A DNA stretch of 64,000 nt, taken from Agrypnia vestita. Its lineage: Eukaryota > Arthropoda > Insecta > Trichoptera > Phryganeidae. The DNA is taken from assembly GCA_016648135.1 (NCBI GenBank), contig JADDOH010002005.1, positions 140,897 through 204,896 of the forward strand. The letters are read 5' to 3'. Under the pieces are notes generated by a model that saw only the letters and a program-made list of their open reading frames with translations, searched no databases and was not told where the DNA came from. This document shows positions 1-12,602 of this stretch, one piece after another. A program made the translations under genes and the position numbers. Positions within the stretch are counted from its first letter, which is position 1. Each line of letters opens with the position of its first letter.

Positions 1-1014
1 CTTCAATTATTGTTTCTTTTTAAATTGTGGTTACATTTTCCGCCGGAGTTCTAGAAAAACAGTTTTTTTTTCAGAAAAAAAACCAACCAAGATCATAAAC
101 AGTATAAATCTTATGTTAAAATTTAAATACACCATAAAACATATTATAAAAGTTTCAATGGGCCTTTATTATCTATACCTATAAAACCAATGTCTGTCTG
201 TTCTCTATACAAATCTACACCGTTTGTCTGATTTGACTCAAATTTTGCGTACTTATGCTTTAGGACTCAGCGGGTAACATAGGCGACATTTCCCCCTCCC
301 CTTTTACCCCAACCCCTGATGTATTTTCAATGCAAATCTGTACTGTTCGACCGATCGGACTCAAAATTTGGAAACTTATTGGTTAAGACCCGGCGGGTAA
401 CAAAGGCGACTTTTCCTCGCTCCCCTTTTACCCCTGATATCTTTTCGATGCAAATCTCTACCGTTCGACCGATCGGACTCAAAATTTACAAACTTATTCT
501 TTAGGAGCTGTCGGTTAATATAGGTGACATTTCCCCTTCCCCTTCTAATCCCCTCTTCCCTCCTCCCCCAGATATATTATCTGTACAAATCTACACCGCT
601 TCACCGTTGGACCCAAATTTTGCATTCATATTCCCGACACGTATTTGTAGTATAATTTCGGATTTTTAGAAACTTTAATGTTTTTTTAAAATTGGAATCA
701 TTACAAAAGTTTGATTACTAGCAACGGCGGCCCGATAACGTCGCGGAATATTTTCTAAATTTGAATTATTCCGTCGGTATACATAATAGGTACTTCACTA
801 CGAATTTCGAAAATCTAAATTGACTGACAAATGTTTTTAGAATTTAATCTTCAAAGCATGAAGTGTCTAATCAGAGCTCAAAACATCTGACATTTTAGAA
901 ATATATTAAATTACTGTAAGTTTAGTGTTATGTTATATGTTTTAATTCGTCTTTAATTGTTGTTATATTTTACAAAGAAAGGGAGTATAATAAAAACTTG
1001 GTTTTTATGGGATA
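1..1014. other. Intergenic sequence left of the duplicated block
   Basis: AT-rich sequence without a recognisable exon. Apart from the tandem array at 171-660 I see only A/T tracts and short open frames with no family resemblance. Confidence 0.5.
171..660. repeat. Degenerate tandem repeat, unit about 120 bp, nearly 4 copies
   Basis: Successive units begin with CAAATCT near 208, 331, 450 and 586, spaced 119-136 bp apart. Each has a CAAATCTnnACCG block, a GACTCAAAATTT block, then GGGTAACAnAGGCGAC and a C-rich stretch. The copies differ by point changes and small indels, so the array is old. No coding potential is evident. The family is not recognised; minisatellites like this are often internal to a non-autonomous transposon. 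Confidence 0.75.
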
Positions 1015-1539
1015 CTTTTTTTTCTGATTAACTTGTTTTAATTTTGAACTTCGAACTCGCTGGATTCGAATGAGATTATTTCACTTCCTGTGCTTCCAGG
1101 GAAAAGTAATTTCTTTGTGTCATGTACGGATAAGTAGTTGTGTCATTAAGCCATCGATTTTCTGCATTAATGTTTTCGAGCGTGGCCCAGTGAGGCCCCC
1201 ACCCTGTACCGAGGAGCATTAAGCGCTGAAATCTGATAAAATCTTTCCAACTAAAAGGATTTCAACCCATGCATTACCCATTTTTTTATTGAATTAAATA
1301 TACTGTAGGTGGTGGAAGGAAGTGAGGAAAGAAGGTTTTAGAGAGGAGGTCTTCGTCAAGCTGAAGCTCGAGGATGTTCCGATTTTTAAAAAAAGACCAT
1401 AGAAAAAAATCGAATTCCTGTTTATTTTGGAAGGTATTTGGCATTAAAACACCACGCTTGCCAGATGGGTTGGTGAGTTTTAAATCAGCCGCCCTTAACG
1501 AGGAAAGCCTTCCCCTATCCGCCACCCGGGGACGCATCT

Positions 1540-1650
1540 TCTAGCGGTTTCAGGCTCCGCCGAAAGAGAAGGAAGAGGCCTGTATCCAGCAGCGGAGAGT
1601 CGAAGGCTGATGAAGAAGAAGAAGAAGAAAAAAATGTTTATCTATCTATG
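1540..1650 (+). mobile_element. 3' end of an RTE-type LINE
   Basis: The sequence around 1585 (GAGGCCTGTATCCAGCAG), followed by a short GAA-repeat tail, resembles the terminal EEAYVQQW codons and simple-repeat tail of insect RTE retrotransposons. A more decayed version lies near 2563 (GAGACCTACATCCAGCAG) and another near 16995 in unit 2. Upstream coding sequence is missing or unrecognisable. Confidence 0.45.
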
Positions 1651-1729
1651 GTCTATCTTCCAAAATGCAACTCGCAGACTGAAATTTTTCAAACACTAGC
1701 GAAGGGAAAAACTTCATTTCAAAATGAAG

Positions 1730-2310
1730 ACACACGTTCACCAGTTTGAAGACTACAAAGTGTACACTACAATTGTAGTAAAAACTACTTGAAGTGAAGT
1801 AATTGCAGTACTACGAAATGAAGTGAAGTAAATGAAGTAATTGTAATATTAATGAAGTGAAGTAATGAAATGAAGTAATTGTACTACAAAATTGTAGTAC
1901 TACTGAAGTAAATATTTTTTTCCGAAATAAAAATTTGGCGAGCTAAAAAAAAAGGTCAACGAGAAAAATATTTAAGATAAATGACGATATTTTCTCCAAA
2001 GTTTTTTTTTTCCAAAATTTTTCATACCATGGGGGAGGGTTGTTACAGTTTCCAGAGATTTCTTCGTTTAGCTACATCAACTTCCCAAAAATTTCACGTA
2101 AAAAATGCACTATTTAAAGTATGTTTCTCATACTTTCGATAACTTTCAAGTGTATGTACTTTGTAGTGTTCGCTTTGAAATGAAGTGTACTGTTTGAAGT
2201 TTATACTTTCAATAACTTTGGTGTTTGTAGTTTGTAGTGTGCACTACACATCAAAATGTGCGAAGTGTGCACTTCAATGTAGTGTAGTACTACATTGTAG
2301 TAGTGAGTAC
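1730..2310. repeat. Degenerate GAAGT/TAGTAC simple-repeat tract
   Basis: Dense runs of GAAGTGAAGTAA and TGTAGTACTAC-type words, some forming short palindromes, at about 1730-1915 and again at 2150-2310. It looks like a decayed satellite or microsatellite with no coding signal. Confidence 0.6.
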
Positions 2311-2696
2311 AGAGCGGACCCATCACTATCAAACACGTACGGATGCAGTAGAGGTTGGCGGTATACGTATTTTCATTTAAGAAGACAATCGAATTAGTAT
2401 GTGTAGGTAAGCCGTGCGTATAAGGGTACTGATACACATGCTTATTTTTTAACACGCTCATTAGCACACTTGCTCGTTATTAGTAAGCTTATTTTAAGCA
2501 TGCACATGAACGAGCATGGTCAAAGCTAACAATCAAACATGCGTGTCTTCAGAGAAAGAGAAAATTAGGAGAGACCTACATCCAGCAGATCTACAGGATA
2601 AGTATTGGCTTAAAATACAGTAAAGCAGTTTGAAACGTTTTCAGTGTTGTGTTAAGTACTTGTTGAGTGTAGTGTTGGTTGCCAACCAACCACAAC

Positions 2697-2770
2697 ACAT
2701 CAGCCCTGATGATGGACCCTGCAATGGCGTCCGATTGTCGGCCAGAAAGGTCGTAAAACAGGGTATAAGG
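2697..2770 (+). ncRNA. Hammerhead-like motif, family A (decayed)
   Basis: CTGATGA is followed by GGACCC, a TGCAAT loop and GGCGTCC, then CGATTGTCGGCCAGAAAGG. The stem II partners remain, but the GAAAC core of the sister copies has become GATTG, so this copy is probably dead. It matches copies at 9260, 22070 and 31650. Calling the motif hammerhead-like is an inference from core order and pairing. Confidence 0.3.
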
Positions 2771-2977
2771 TCTCAGAAAACGCAAAACAGAACGGTTTAC
2801 AGACTCAGGGTTCAGAATAGAGTAGTACTGAAAGGGTTAAAATGTGATCGATGTTCCAAAAAGTTTCTTTATAGTGTTGTTCCGATATCTTCTAGAGGAA
2901 CGGTCCACAATACTGTGCAATTCCAATATGTTTTGGAAAAAATCCGGTTTGTGCATTGAATTTTATTAAACTATATT

Positions 2978-3410
2978 AACCATAGACGTACTATAAATAT
3001 AGACTAGTTACAAACCAAAATATCTGCTACACAGAACGACCACACGAATCACTGTGAACATAGAAGCACATTGCGGGAGTTGGTCTAGGGGTGTCAAAAA
3101 TGTATAAATGTCCGCGCGATATATATATAAAGTATGAATACAATACCCAATCCTGTTTATATTTGTATCTCTTTTACACATATGCTGCGCTACAGAAAGA
3201 AAGAGAAAATACTATAGAATAAATACCGCAATTCGCCACTAACTTCATATGCATTCGTTGTTAAAAATTATGTTTTATTGTCCTTACTTATAAAATAATT
3301 TCTATCTCTTTCTGACTGACACATTTAGTACGCAATAGAAGACTTCAGAAACTAGATGTCTCAGATTTTTTTTTAGTGACTAGTCTGTATTTATAGTACG
3401 TGTATGATAT
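2978..3410. mobile_element. TIR element, about 430 bp, flanked by TATTAA
   Basis: Near-perfect inverted ends: CGTACTATAAATATAGACTAG around 2986-3007 and its complement at 3380-3401. Both sides carry TATTAA. Unit 2 lacks this element at the equivalent position but has a different transposon there (17947-18556). Superfamily unclear; the flanking TTAA would fit a piggyBac-type target, but the termini do not settle it. Confidence 0.6.
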
Positions 3411-3648
3411 TAACTCGCATGTCACACTAGCAGAATCACATTGCACTGCCTTTGTACATCAGAATCGAGCAGGTCATTTTTTTTTAAATGTATCACTAGA
3501 AAAATTCAGCTTCAATACATATTCTGAATAATCTGTTCTAAAAAGGAAATACAGTTCGTGATTCAATTATTAATTTACACTGCAGATTTGAGCGCAAAGC
3601 CACCCGCGTCGTCCATAGTAATTCATGTGTAGTTCGCAGAATTACCAG

Positions 3649-3752
3649 TAGGGAATGCAATCCCGATCCCGCGAGATCTCGAGGCATTTTACGAGATCAA
3701 TCCCGAACCGAGAAATTGGACGAGATTATCGGGATTATCGGGATTGATCAGC
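3649..3752. mobile_element. Possible hAT terminus fragment
   Basis: Starts CAGTAGGGAATGCAATCCCG and continues with repeated CGGGAT words, as hAT ends with subterminal repeats often do. No matching opposite end was found, so this may be a truncated copy. Confidence 0.25.
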
Positions 3753-3834
3753 ATTTTTTATGTTTTGTATGTTTAATGGTAGGTATAATATGTCTGTATA
3801 ATATGTTAATTTCTGACGCTGCTCAATTGATATT

Positions 3835-4215
3835 TTTAAAATAAAACACAAATCACTTTGTTTTCACCACTATATTAGATTAAAAAATCTACATGTTTCG
3901 AGAACAATGTTCTCTTCATCAGGATTATTGTGTACTAATCTTAAAAGTTGAAACAAGCAAATATGTTATGGTGAAGGAGCGGTTGAGGGGGTTGGTGAGA
4001 GGAAGGGGGGGTTCGAGGTGTTGATTATTATGGGTCATTTGGAATGTTAAGTGGAAAAATATTCAAAATAGGATTATGCAAAAATTTCGTCTTTGTATTT
4101 ATTATATTAGACTTAATATTAACATTTTTCCTAATTTCGAGTATTTCTAAATTATTTATTTGAGGTATCTTATAGTTGAAATGTAAAAATTTTAAGCCTG
4201 TGTTATAATATCAAA
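3835..4215 (-). mobile_element. Penelope-like element 3' fragment with hammerhead-like tail
   Basis: On the - strand an open frame from about 4200 to a stop at 4028 contains NNLEILEIRK and FLHNPILNIF. These match the C-terminal part of the Penelope GIY-YIG endonuclease seen intact at 24789-25181 (NNLEALEIKK, LSHSPILDIF). Downstream on the same strand lies a hammerhead-like core at 3895-3922 (CTGATGA, a perfect 6-bp stem, GAAAC), then a tail resembling the one at 25216-25268. The orientation of frame and tail is consistent. Confidence 0.65.
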
Positions 4216-4553
4216 TGTATGGTCAAATTCGATGTTTTGCGAAATCAGAAAAATTGATTTGTGTTTTTAGATGTTTTGCGAAATCAGAAAAAGTGATTTG
4301 TGTTTTATTTTAATAATAATGTCACCACAAAGTTCAAGCCTTCATACAGAAGAAGAAAAAATATTCTTCGAACAATTGATATTTTTATTTGTGGGATGTC
4401 ATCAAATGTGACTACTGTAAGGCTTGCTCGTTTTTTTGTTTTTGTTTTTCTTTGTTCTTTAATCCCATTGGCTAGGGACGTCCATGCGAGGGATGTTCTA
4501 ATATCCTGCATCATGATTCAGAAGAAAGGATTGTATTTTAATTACGTGCGAAG

Positions 4554-7500
4554 GTGAACTTTTGTCACCACCGCCGGCGGCGATCCTACTTCCACAGCAT
4601 CCTAGCGCGTCCATCGGCCATGTCCCGAACCCTTCCTCCAGGATGGAGAGCTTCAGGGCGCGCCTGTGGATGCTGCACGCTGCAGGGAAGGACTACTTGG
4701 TAGACTTTTGCGAGAACACCACCATCCATGGTCTCAATCACATCGTGGCCCCGAACATTCATCCTTTAGAAAGGTAAAATAATTTTATTTTTACATATTA
4801 ATGAACGTGTTTTTAATAAAAAAAAACAAATTTTTAAATATCGCTTGAAGTCTCAAAGTGCAGGAGTAAATACAATATATTGTTGAAAATCATCTCTTTA
4901 TATATAAAAAAAAAAAACATTTTGAAATCATAAAAAAACGTAAAAATTTCTTGTAAATTTAAAACATTATAACTTTATTAATATGGAATATTTCTTAATT
5001 TACTTAGTACGGATTCCAGATAATTGAGTAAACTTTATACGTATAAAAAAAACATATTGTGCTCACATAGCAAACCTTTCTTCGCCCTCCAACAATAAAA
5101 ACGATTTTTGGCCGCGGCCTCTCGATTAATGTTTATATTTTCTTAATTATTGTAATTAATGTTCAGTTTATTACTTTTATATGTTCTTAAACAAAGGTTC
5201 TATCTAAGTTACCGCCCTAAAAAAAAAGCAATCTATCATATACATTCTGATATAAATGAATTATAAAAACCCACATTTTCGTAAAAAACGCCGGAATATG
5301 CATTTGCAGTGAATCGTAGAAAACACAAAACTGTTTTGTCGTGAAAAAAGACAAATTAAATTTGTAATACAGGGTGTACCGAAGCAAGTCCACAATACTT
5401 TACAGATGGATTCCTGCCTTGATTATGAGTCGAAAATGTTCAAGCAATCATGACCTAATATCAATAGATAAGGAGCTACGCAATATCAAGACTTGCATTT
5501 TTTTTTAAATATTTCTGACTTATTTTTTACAGAACGTTGAACCATCATTGCGGTAACTTATATCGTTTACGAAAAATTCATTCGTTTCAGTACAAGTTAA
5601 ATAAAATAATAAGAACCCGCAGAAATTCCAATCGGAATTGGAAGGTTTTTATCATTTTATGAAACTTGTATTAAACATAATGAATTTAACACATTCAATA
5701 TAAGTTGTTGTAATGATAGTCCGACGTTTAACAGAAAAATAGGTCAGAAATGCAAATTTTGATGTTGCATATCTCTATAACTATTGACATTGGGTCGTGG
5801 TTGCTTGAACATTTTTGACTCATAATTAAAGCAGGAATTTACCTGTAAAGTATTGTGGACTATCTCTGTTGTACCCTGTATAAAAAAGTACCTATATTGT
5901 TCGTACTGTATTTCACGGATCACTGGATCATTTAGTGAATTTTTTTATTTTATCTAAAATGAATGGAGGTATAGTTATGATTACAAGGATCTCGATGATG
6001 GTGATGGTCCGACTTTGTATTTCGGACCATCGACCGTGTTTGCGTATTTCGATATTTGTAAGTAAGGATTAAGTAAGGAATTGAGACAGTGCAGTGGCGT
6101 GACAAGTACTTACTTGAGAATACTTATGCGTCTGCAGCAATATATGTCGGGGTATGTCAACGTAGACCACACGTAAAATGTTGTTTTCTGATATTCTCCA
6201 TTGCGATCTTTTTATTCACAAAACTGTTGTTTTTATTTCATTATTATCGTAAATATAATTTTTTAACCTTTTTAATGCCAGGCGTTAAAAAAAAATTAAC
6301 AAAATTTAATTGCCTGTTTCAGTAAAACACTAAGATTTATAGGTCGACCACAATCAAAAGACCGTTTCCTAGCTTTGTCCGGTAAGAAGAAAGCGGGGTA
6401 AAGTTGCCTGGCAGGCCCGTATTACAAGCCTCAATATGATATTCCAAATTAATATATATTTTTTAGTTTAAAAAAAGGTTAATTTTTTACTTCTTTAATT
6501 AAATTTAAATTCTTTTGTGTTCATTTTTTGCATCGTAACACATGCTTTCTTTTGAATACGGTCTAAGCGCTTGTTCAGACACAGCGGGAACCGTTCAGTT
6601 TCAGAATCGCGTTTCAAAACATGCGATTTGTGCGAGCGAAAATAAACGTCAGCTTGACAGTTCTGGTGCCGTTCTCCATCTTTGAATATCAGAGATATAT
6701 TCGCTCATTACTTTGTTAACGACGGCCGTGTTCCACGGCAAGACACATAAATATCATTCTGTCAGTTCATTTTTGGCGAATAAATACCTACTTCTCTAAA
6801 ATACTCTTTTTTTCCACCATTTCCAAATATCTCCACCAACTCCTGCCAAGCTCGGTTCTTGGCGTATTTGAGTAATCCTCACACTGAAGATCCCATATTA
6901 CAGGTCTTTTCTCCACTTCATCAATAAAAAGTTCAATGTCAAAACGATCCATAACCATAGAAAAGAGAATATAATCCACGCGTGCTCCTGTTGTGACATG
7001 GAACCGTGCGGTGCCCGCAACGCGACTGAACGCTCTCGTAAGGCCCCATAGTAATAGGATCGTGCGGGCGTCGTGCGGGTCTATTTTCTAGCGGTTGGGT
7101 TGCGGGCACCGCAGCGGTTGACTAACCGCACGGTTGTGTCTGAATGATCACATACAAACCTAGGTAAATGAGACCTAGGTAAATAAAAAAAAATAAAAAG
7201 GTAAATAAAAAAAATAAATACACCTAGGTAAATCTCATGCGATTCTGAAACGGCACGGTTCCCGCTGTGTCTGAACAAACGCTAAGTATAATCGTCCATA
7301 AAATGCTGGTTATTATCATTCATACAATGCAGATTGACTTTAAATTTACAATACTGAAAATCGTATATCCCTATCTCTGCAAGACCGAAAACTAAGTGTA
7401 ATAACGCTCATGGCATTTAAAGGGTTTTAAATATATTTTTATGTTTACAGCTTTAATTTTGTGGTAGGATGTAATTATTATTTTTAATTAAATAAAAACT

Positions 7501-10500
7501 TTGAATAAACCACTCCAAGCGGTTTATTATTATTTTACTTCAAATCCTTTGGAACTAGCCGTTAGATATTTCAAACCGCTATTAAGATTTGATGCCATTT
7601 AGCAAGCTTTGTCTTGTTGATTTATTGATGAATGTTCCTAGCCTTACTAAAATATAAGCTGTTTATATAAGACTTAACTGCTTGCGCTGTAGATAATTAA
7701 TAAAAATAATTTTCCCATGTTGGGCGCCAATCTTCCACAATACTATTCACTGCAACATTTTAGGACTTTCTGGATGGTGGCTCTTGCAGCAGTTGTATAC
7801 TTTTCCGGGTTTCTCGCCAAGTCACAGCTGATCCGATACACCACGAATCCGACCGTCGTGTCCGTAAAGAAGAACTTCAGAGAGTGGTCGACGACCTTCC
7901 CAGCCGTCACCGTGTGCCTCACCGACAGGGTCGACGAAAGACTAGCCGAGGAATATATTAAGAGGTATTTCAAAGTGTGGTCTATTTCATTTTATCTTAA
8001 CTAGCAGAAAAATTCAGTAGGTTGCAACTAGATGGTTAAGAACTGGTTAATAAATGCAACTTTATAATACTGACCAATGATCTTGTCCACAGATTCATAA
8101 GAGTCGTTAATTAAGGACAGTGGATATTATACTGTCACCGAATGTATGCGTAATTTGCTATATTGTTGCGAGTGCATTTTTTCTACGACTTACAGTACTT
8201 GGAACGTGACTCCGTTGGATGAAGAACGTTTCGAGTACTACACTGGTTTCATTCGACTAGTGGCTACTGTATCCTTCCGCTCCAACCTGCGCCTCTTCTG
8301 GAAGTACGAGCATGACCCCACACTGGTGGGCGTGGAACTCATGGCGGTTGCCGTGGCCGTGTCACCTGACACGCGACTCAGAGCGCGATTACATGAGCCC
8401 GAGTATGCAGTTCGCTGGGTGCCTGTTATGACCGAGATGGGCATATGCAGGACTTTTAACTCGGTGTTCTCCAGGTAAATGGATTTTTCCTAAACTTTTG
8501 AGCTGCACTGAACTTATTTAATTTTTTTTCTTGGGTGTAGGAGCTTTTACTTTTCATCTAGGGACTTGGCAAAATAAAAGGGCTCTAATCATCGGGACAT
8601 TTGGTCCGTTCAACTTTACAATTGTACTCAGAGTCATTGAAAATAAAGTCTTTTGAATAATATCAAGCACTTACAGTAAAATCTCACCTGTGAAATAAAA
8701 ATCTCTTTATTTTATGAGGTTATTTCTAAAAACGGGGCTAGAGGATAGCTAGTTTTTAATTGTGATTGTCATTTGATGTGTGTTTATATTAAGGGTTGAG
8801 GTGTTTGGGACAAGTTCCTCTCCAAGTCATTTTTTTGTATTATACTAGTGAAGCAAGCATGTATTAGTAAAAATCACTTGACTATTTTCACTATACACGC
8901 TCGATTCAATTCGAAATGACGATTTTTACAATACATGCAAGGGCAAAATGCTTTCAGATACCAGAGTGTAGAAACATGGCGCATGCAGCAGAAGGTCCCT
9001 AATGCCTTTTCTGCTGAACTACCCGAGAGAAAACTTCTCTCCTGCCACTACATGAGCAAGCAGTGCTATGCCAGACTCACCATCATCAACTCTACTGGAA
9101 CGGTACCTGTTTTACATTTTAGCTGATGAATTCTCATTTTCGACAAGGTACTGCAAGCCAGTACTTAGCCTAACACAAACTTGGACACACTCTGACTTCG
9201 GTACGGTATTACAAGCCAGTACTTAACCTACACATCAATACATACTTATCACATCAGCCCTGATGATGGACTCTGCAATGGGATCCGAAACTTTGTCCAA
9301 AGAGGTCACATATACATGGCAGAATATCCCAGAAAACTTCACACAGAAGAATTCTCATTCCATTTCATGGGGAGATCGACAGTTCCTGAAAAATGCTACC
9401 ATTCCCAGTAACCAGAGCGACCATAATAAAAATAGAGCAAAAAAAAATGAAAATGTATTACATTTAGTGCAAAACAAAATTGGAAAAAATGTAAAATAAG
9501 CTCATTTCAGTAAGAGGCGGAAAATCTTTGTATAGTTCTATTTCTTGTACTCTTCTTTGCTAATATCACTACCACAAGGCAGAGGGAAATGAAAACATAC
9601 AGTTTTGTGTCTTAATATAACCTCATACTTTACACAACGCCACATACCTACATACTTTTGTTATATGTCATTAACAATTGCTTTCTGCAGTACTATGTGC
9701 ATTCTCCATGGGAGATAGCAGAAACCACGTCCACATCCACGGGAGTCGTAGAGGAGGGACAGGAGGTGGAGGCGGTGTACCGCGCCCTGCAAGTCCGCTC
9801 GGGCCCGGAGATCAGGGGGTTGGGACGCACGCAGAGGGGTTGTCGTTACCCGAGTGAGGACATATCGTCCACCATTCCAGTTAGAAACAATTTCTATATT
9901 ATACCTGAAATAGCTCTAGACAAGTAACTTATAGTTATCCGGCAAACAAAGTGCCCTCATCTATAAATAAAGATAGAATTTCTTAGTCATGATCTTGGAA
10001 ACTGCAATGCAATATACATATATCAAAATCAAGATGAGATTAATGAGAATGTTTGAATTGTAGCCTATTTAAAAATAAAACAGATAACTTAATTTGCCCA
10101 ATATTAATTTACAAACAGGACATTACCGAAGGTTATATTAAACTATTAACTTAACTGAATACTAATTTGTAACCATTGTACCTGCCCACAGGCCTACAGC
10201 AACGCCCTCTGCCAAATAGATTGCAGAAGCAGAATGTCTATCGTCTTCTGCGGGTGCCGACCATTTTTCTACATCGTTGGAAGTAATTAGCTTCCTTAAT
10301 AAAAAAATCACAGCTCATGCATTTGCTATTTCAGTTTTCATGTTAGATTATGTTAAATTTCCTATGCATTGCTTGAATTTTGTAATTAAACAATTTAAAA
10401 TAAATTGTGAGATGATTCTTCAGATGGAAAACCATGCCAAGCCAGCGGGATGGCTTGCCTGGGCAGGAGCATGGAAATCCTGATCAACCTCCCTACTAAT

Positions 10501-12602
10501 CTGGCCAAGTGTCAGTGTGTCCCGCAGTGCACGGAGATTAATTACATATCGCACGATCTGCGGACCAAGCCTTGGTGAGTGTACGCATGCGTGTCTTGTG
10601 GTATCAGGAGACTGGTTTGCCTGAGCTGAATATACAATAATATTGTTTTCCAGGAATTCATCTACTCGCACAATATTTGACAGGCGCGCTTCAGCCCGCC
10701 TAGCGCTGCAGATGCCTAAGATCCTCATGCACAAGGCTCTCATTTTCACTCTCGGAGATCTCATAGGTAATATTGTTGTACGATTGCGTTTGTAAATATT
10801 TGTTCTCTATATAACCCTTAATCCTTTGACCAATCTAACCCAATTTTTTTAGGCAACCCCCTGCCGCTATAAGTAAATTTGATTCCTAGGCAACGCCGGG
10901 CGTAAATCTCTAGTAAGCTCCACTCGGTTTGATTTCCATTGAAAGGATTTAGAAAGGTCTACCTACATTTATATGTTCTCCATCAATGCTTATAATAATA
11001 ATAATAATAATGCATTTATTCCAGCGTAACCAAGTTAGGTGTGCAGGACTTGGTCCACCATATTAATATACAAGCGCTTTACAAAAATTATACATAATAA
11101 AACATAAGTATCAAAAGCTCCGAAAATAGATTAAGAATAATGAACAGTAAGGAGAGCATAAGGAGACACACGTGTACTTGGGGTTTCACACAGTATAAAC
11201 CACCTAGATATATCTGTATTATGAATACCGAGATTTCTTTGTAAAATAATGTTTTAAATAAATATATGTTTTAAATAAATAAATAAATGTGGGAAACCGT
11301 CATTTTTAAAAAAGTAAGTTTTTTCATGACATTTTGTCAGTTTCATCCACAATCTCTCAAATCATTTTGGTCCAGCGTTGTTTTTGGACATTATTAGCTC
11401 TGCAGTACTGTATTTTTGAACTTTGAAGAAATTAATTATTGTTCTATTTTAGAAGGGCTACAAATGCTGCAGTATAAATGAACAGATCCAATTTGGTTCA
11501 ATACCATAATTTTTCTACAAAATTTGGTATGCAGAAAACTTTTTATGATATGTACACAGCAATCTTAACTGTGGTAATCTGTGTTATCTACTTGGTATAT
11601 GGTAGACCAGTTATATTTTATTCCTGTGGTTGGCAATAACACCACATTTACTTCTTCAATTTAATAACAAAAAATTCAATAATGAAAACCTATATTCTAA
11701 ACAGTATTCAATCAATTTTTCAACACGATATGTAGCATTGATTATAATCAGTGCCACACAGGTTATAAAGTTTATGACACATTAAAAAATATTTCACAGT
11801 ATTTTATGATAACAAATATTGTATCCAATCGATACGCGTACATAATTATGATACAATGTTGGCAATCCACTCCACTTTTTTCCATTTTTTTGGATGTTTT
11901 CATTCCATTTTTTTGGAAACTTTTTTGTTGTGATAAAATGAAGAATGAACGAATTAGAATTCAAAGTAATGCCGGCCGCAGTGTAGTACAGCGATGGCAA
12001 AGCTTTTTGCGCGTGCCAAAAATTCTCAAATATTATTTTTTGACTGTCTAATGTGCCAGGTGTTTATTTTTTACTTAAGCCGGTGCCACACACTACACAT
12101 CTACTACACGGTGCGTGTAGTAGATGCAAAAAAAAAAAACGAGAAAAGATCTATGAGATGAGTTGGCCATGTAGAACAGTTGAGCGTGGTAAAGATGGTA
12201 AAGAAATATGGGTGGTGAGTATTCAAGGCAGCAGTAACAGAGGGAATATATACAAAAGTCATGACATGACCAGATAAACAAAATATTGGGAAATTCTGTG
12301 CCAATATAGACAGAAAAATATGCATGAGATGATGTATGAAAGTAGATGAGACAAAAATGATGTGCCAGGACAGAAGAGTGTGGCGATCTATTCTCTCTGC
12401 CTATCCCTTTAAAATTTAAATAATTTTTTTTCTGTAAATCTAATAATTATTTCCACTTTCAGGATCATTGGGAGGAGTCAGCGCCCTGTGCCTCGGCATC
12501 AGTTTCATTTCTTTCGTAGAACTTTTCATCTGCATTTTCAAGCCAATTCTGAAAGTGTTCTCAGCCAGGAACAAAAATTCTGCTTTAGATTTTTATAATT
12601 AA
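4554..12602 (+). CDS. ppk-like: Pickpocket-type DEG/ENaC sodium channel, upstream tandem copy
   Basis: Exons seen: 4554-4773, 7764-7964, 8196-8474, 8958-9102, 9691-9879, 10192-10282, 10424-10574, 10654-10766 and 12463-12602 (TAA stop). Splice sites are GT-AG, phases join without a frameshift, and lengths equal those of the downstream copy. Features in order: HG gating motif (TTIHG), TM1 after a FW pair, post-TM1 FPAVTVC, a cysteine-rich extracellular domain (CGCRPFFY, CQCVPQC), and pre-TM2/TM2 with LGGVSALCLGIS, giving a G-I-S selectivity filter. These are plasma-membrane trimeric cation channels used in chemo- or mechanosensation; the stimulus here cannot be told. The start exon is unclear: the ATG used by copy 2 has no clean equivalent with a good donor. 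ATG 4319 and ATG 4271 are weak options. Confidence 0.88.
5370..5878. mobile_element. MITE with long TIRs (CAGGGTGT ends), copy 1
   Basis: Ends CAGGGTGT and ACACCCTG-type complement, flanked by TA. Inverted arms of over 100 bp share the block AATACTTTACAG and TGATTATGAGTC. A second copy with the same layout lies at 43072-43567. It sits in the first large intron of the upstream ppk gene and is absent from the other copy. Confidence 0.8.
6567..7282 (-). mobile_element. PIF/Harbinger-like element with MADF remnant
   Basis: Inverted ends GCGCTTGTTCAGACACAGCG and GCGTTTGTTCAGACACAGCG are flanked by TAA on both sides, the 3-bp target duplication typical of PIF/Harbinger. On the - strand, 6788-6979 encodes DIELFIDEVEKRPVIWDLQ followed by DYSN; after a small frame slip RAWQELVEIFGNG appears. 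This fits a MADF domain, the DNA-binding partner protein of Harbinger elements. No transposase remains. Length 716 bp, so non-autonomous. Confidence 0.75.
9140..9355 (+). mobile_element. Family A hammerhead-like repeat, single arm
   Basis: A direct repeat of TACAAGCCAGTACTTA (9153, 9213) is followed by CTGATGA at 9260, a stem with a TGCAAT loop, GAAAC near 9288 and the tail GGCAGAATATCCCAGAAAAC. Only one orientation is present here, unlike 21972-22158. It lies in a ppk intron and is absent from the paralogous intron. Confidence 0.55.
10985..11235 (-). mobile_element. Possible LINE 3' tail
   Basis: A TAA-repeat run followed by TGCATTTATTCC resembles the reverse complement of simple-repeat-tailed LINE ends. 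No coding frame was recognised. Low confidence. Confidence 0.2.
12150..12400 (+). mobile_element. RTE-type LINE C-terminal relic, shared by both duplicates
   Basis: Reads as a decayed RTE C terminus, with a WAGH-V-E block near 12160 and QDRRVWRS near 12373. It lies in the last ppk intron. A similar relic sits in the same intron of copy 2 (26615-26845), so it was inserted before the duplication. Confidence 0.6.
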
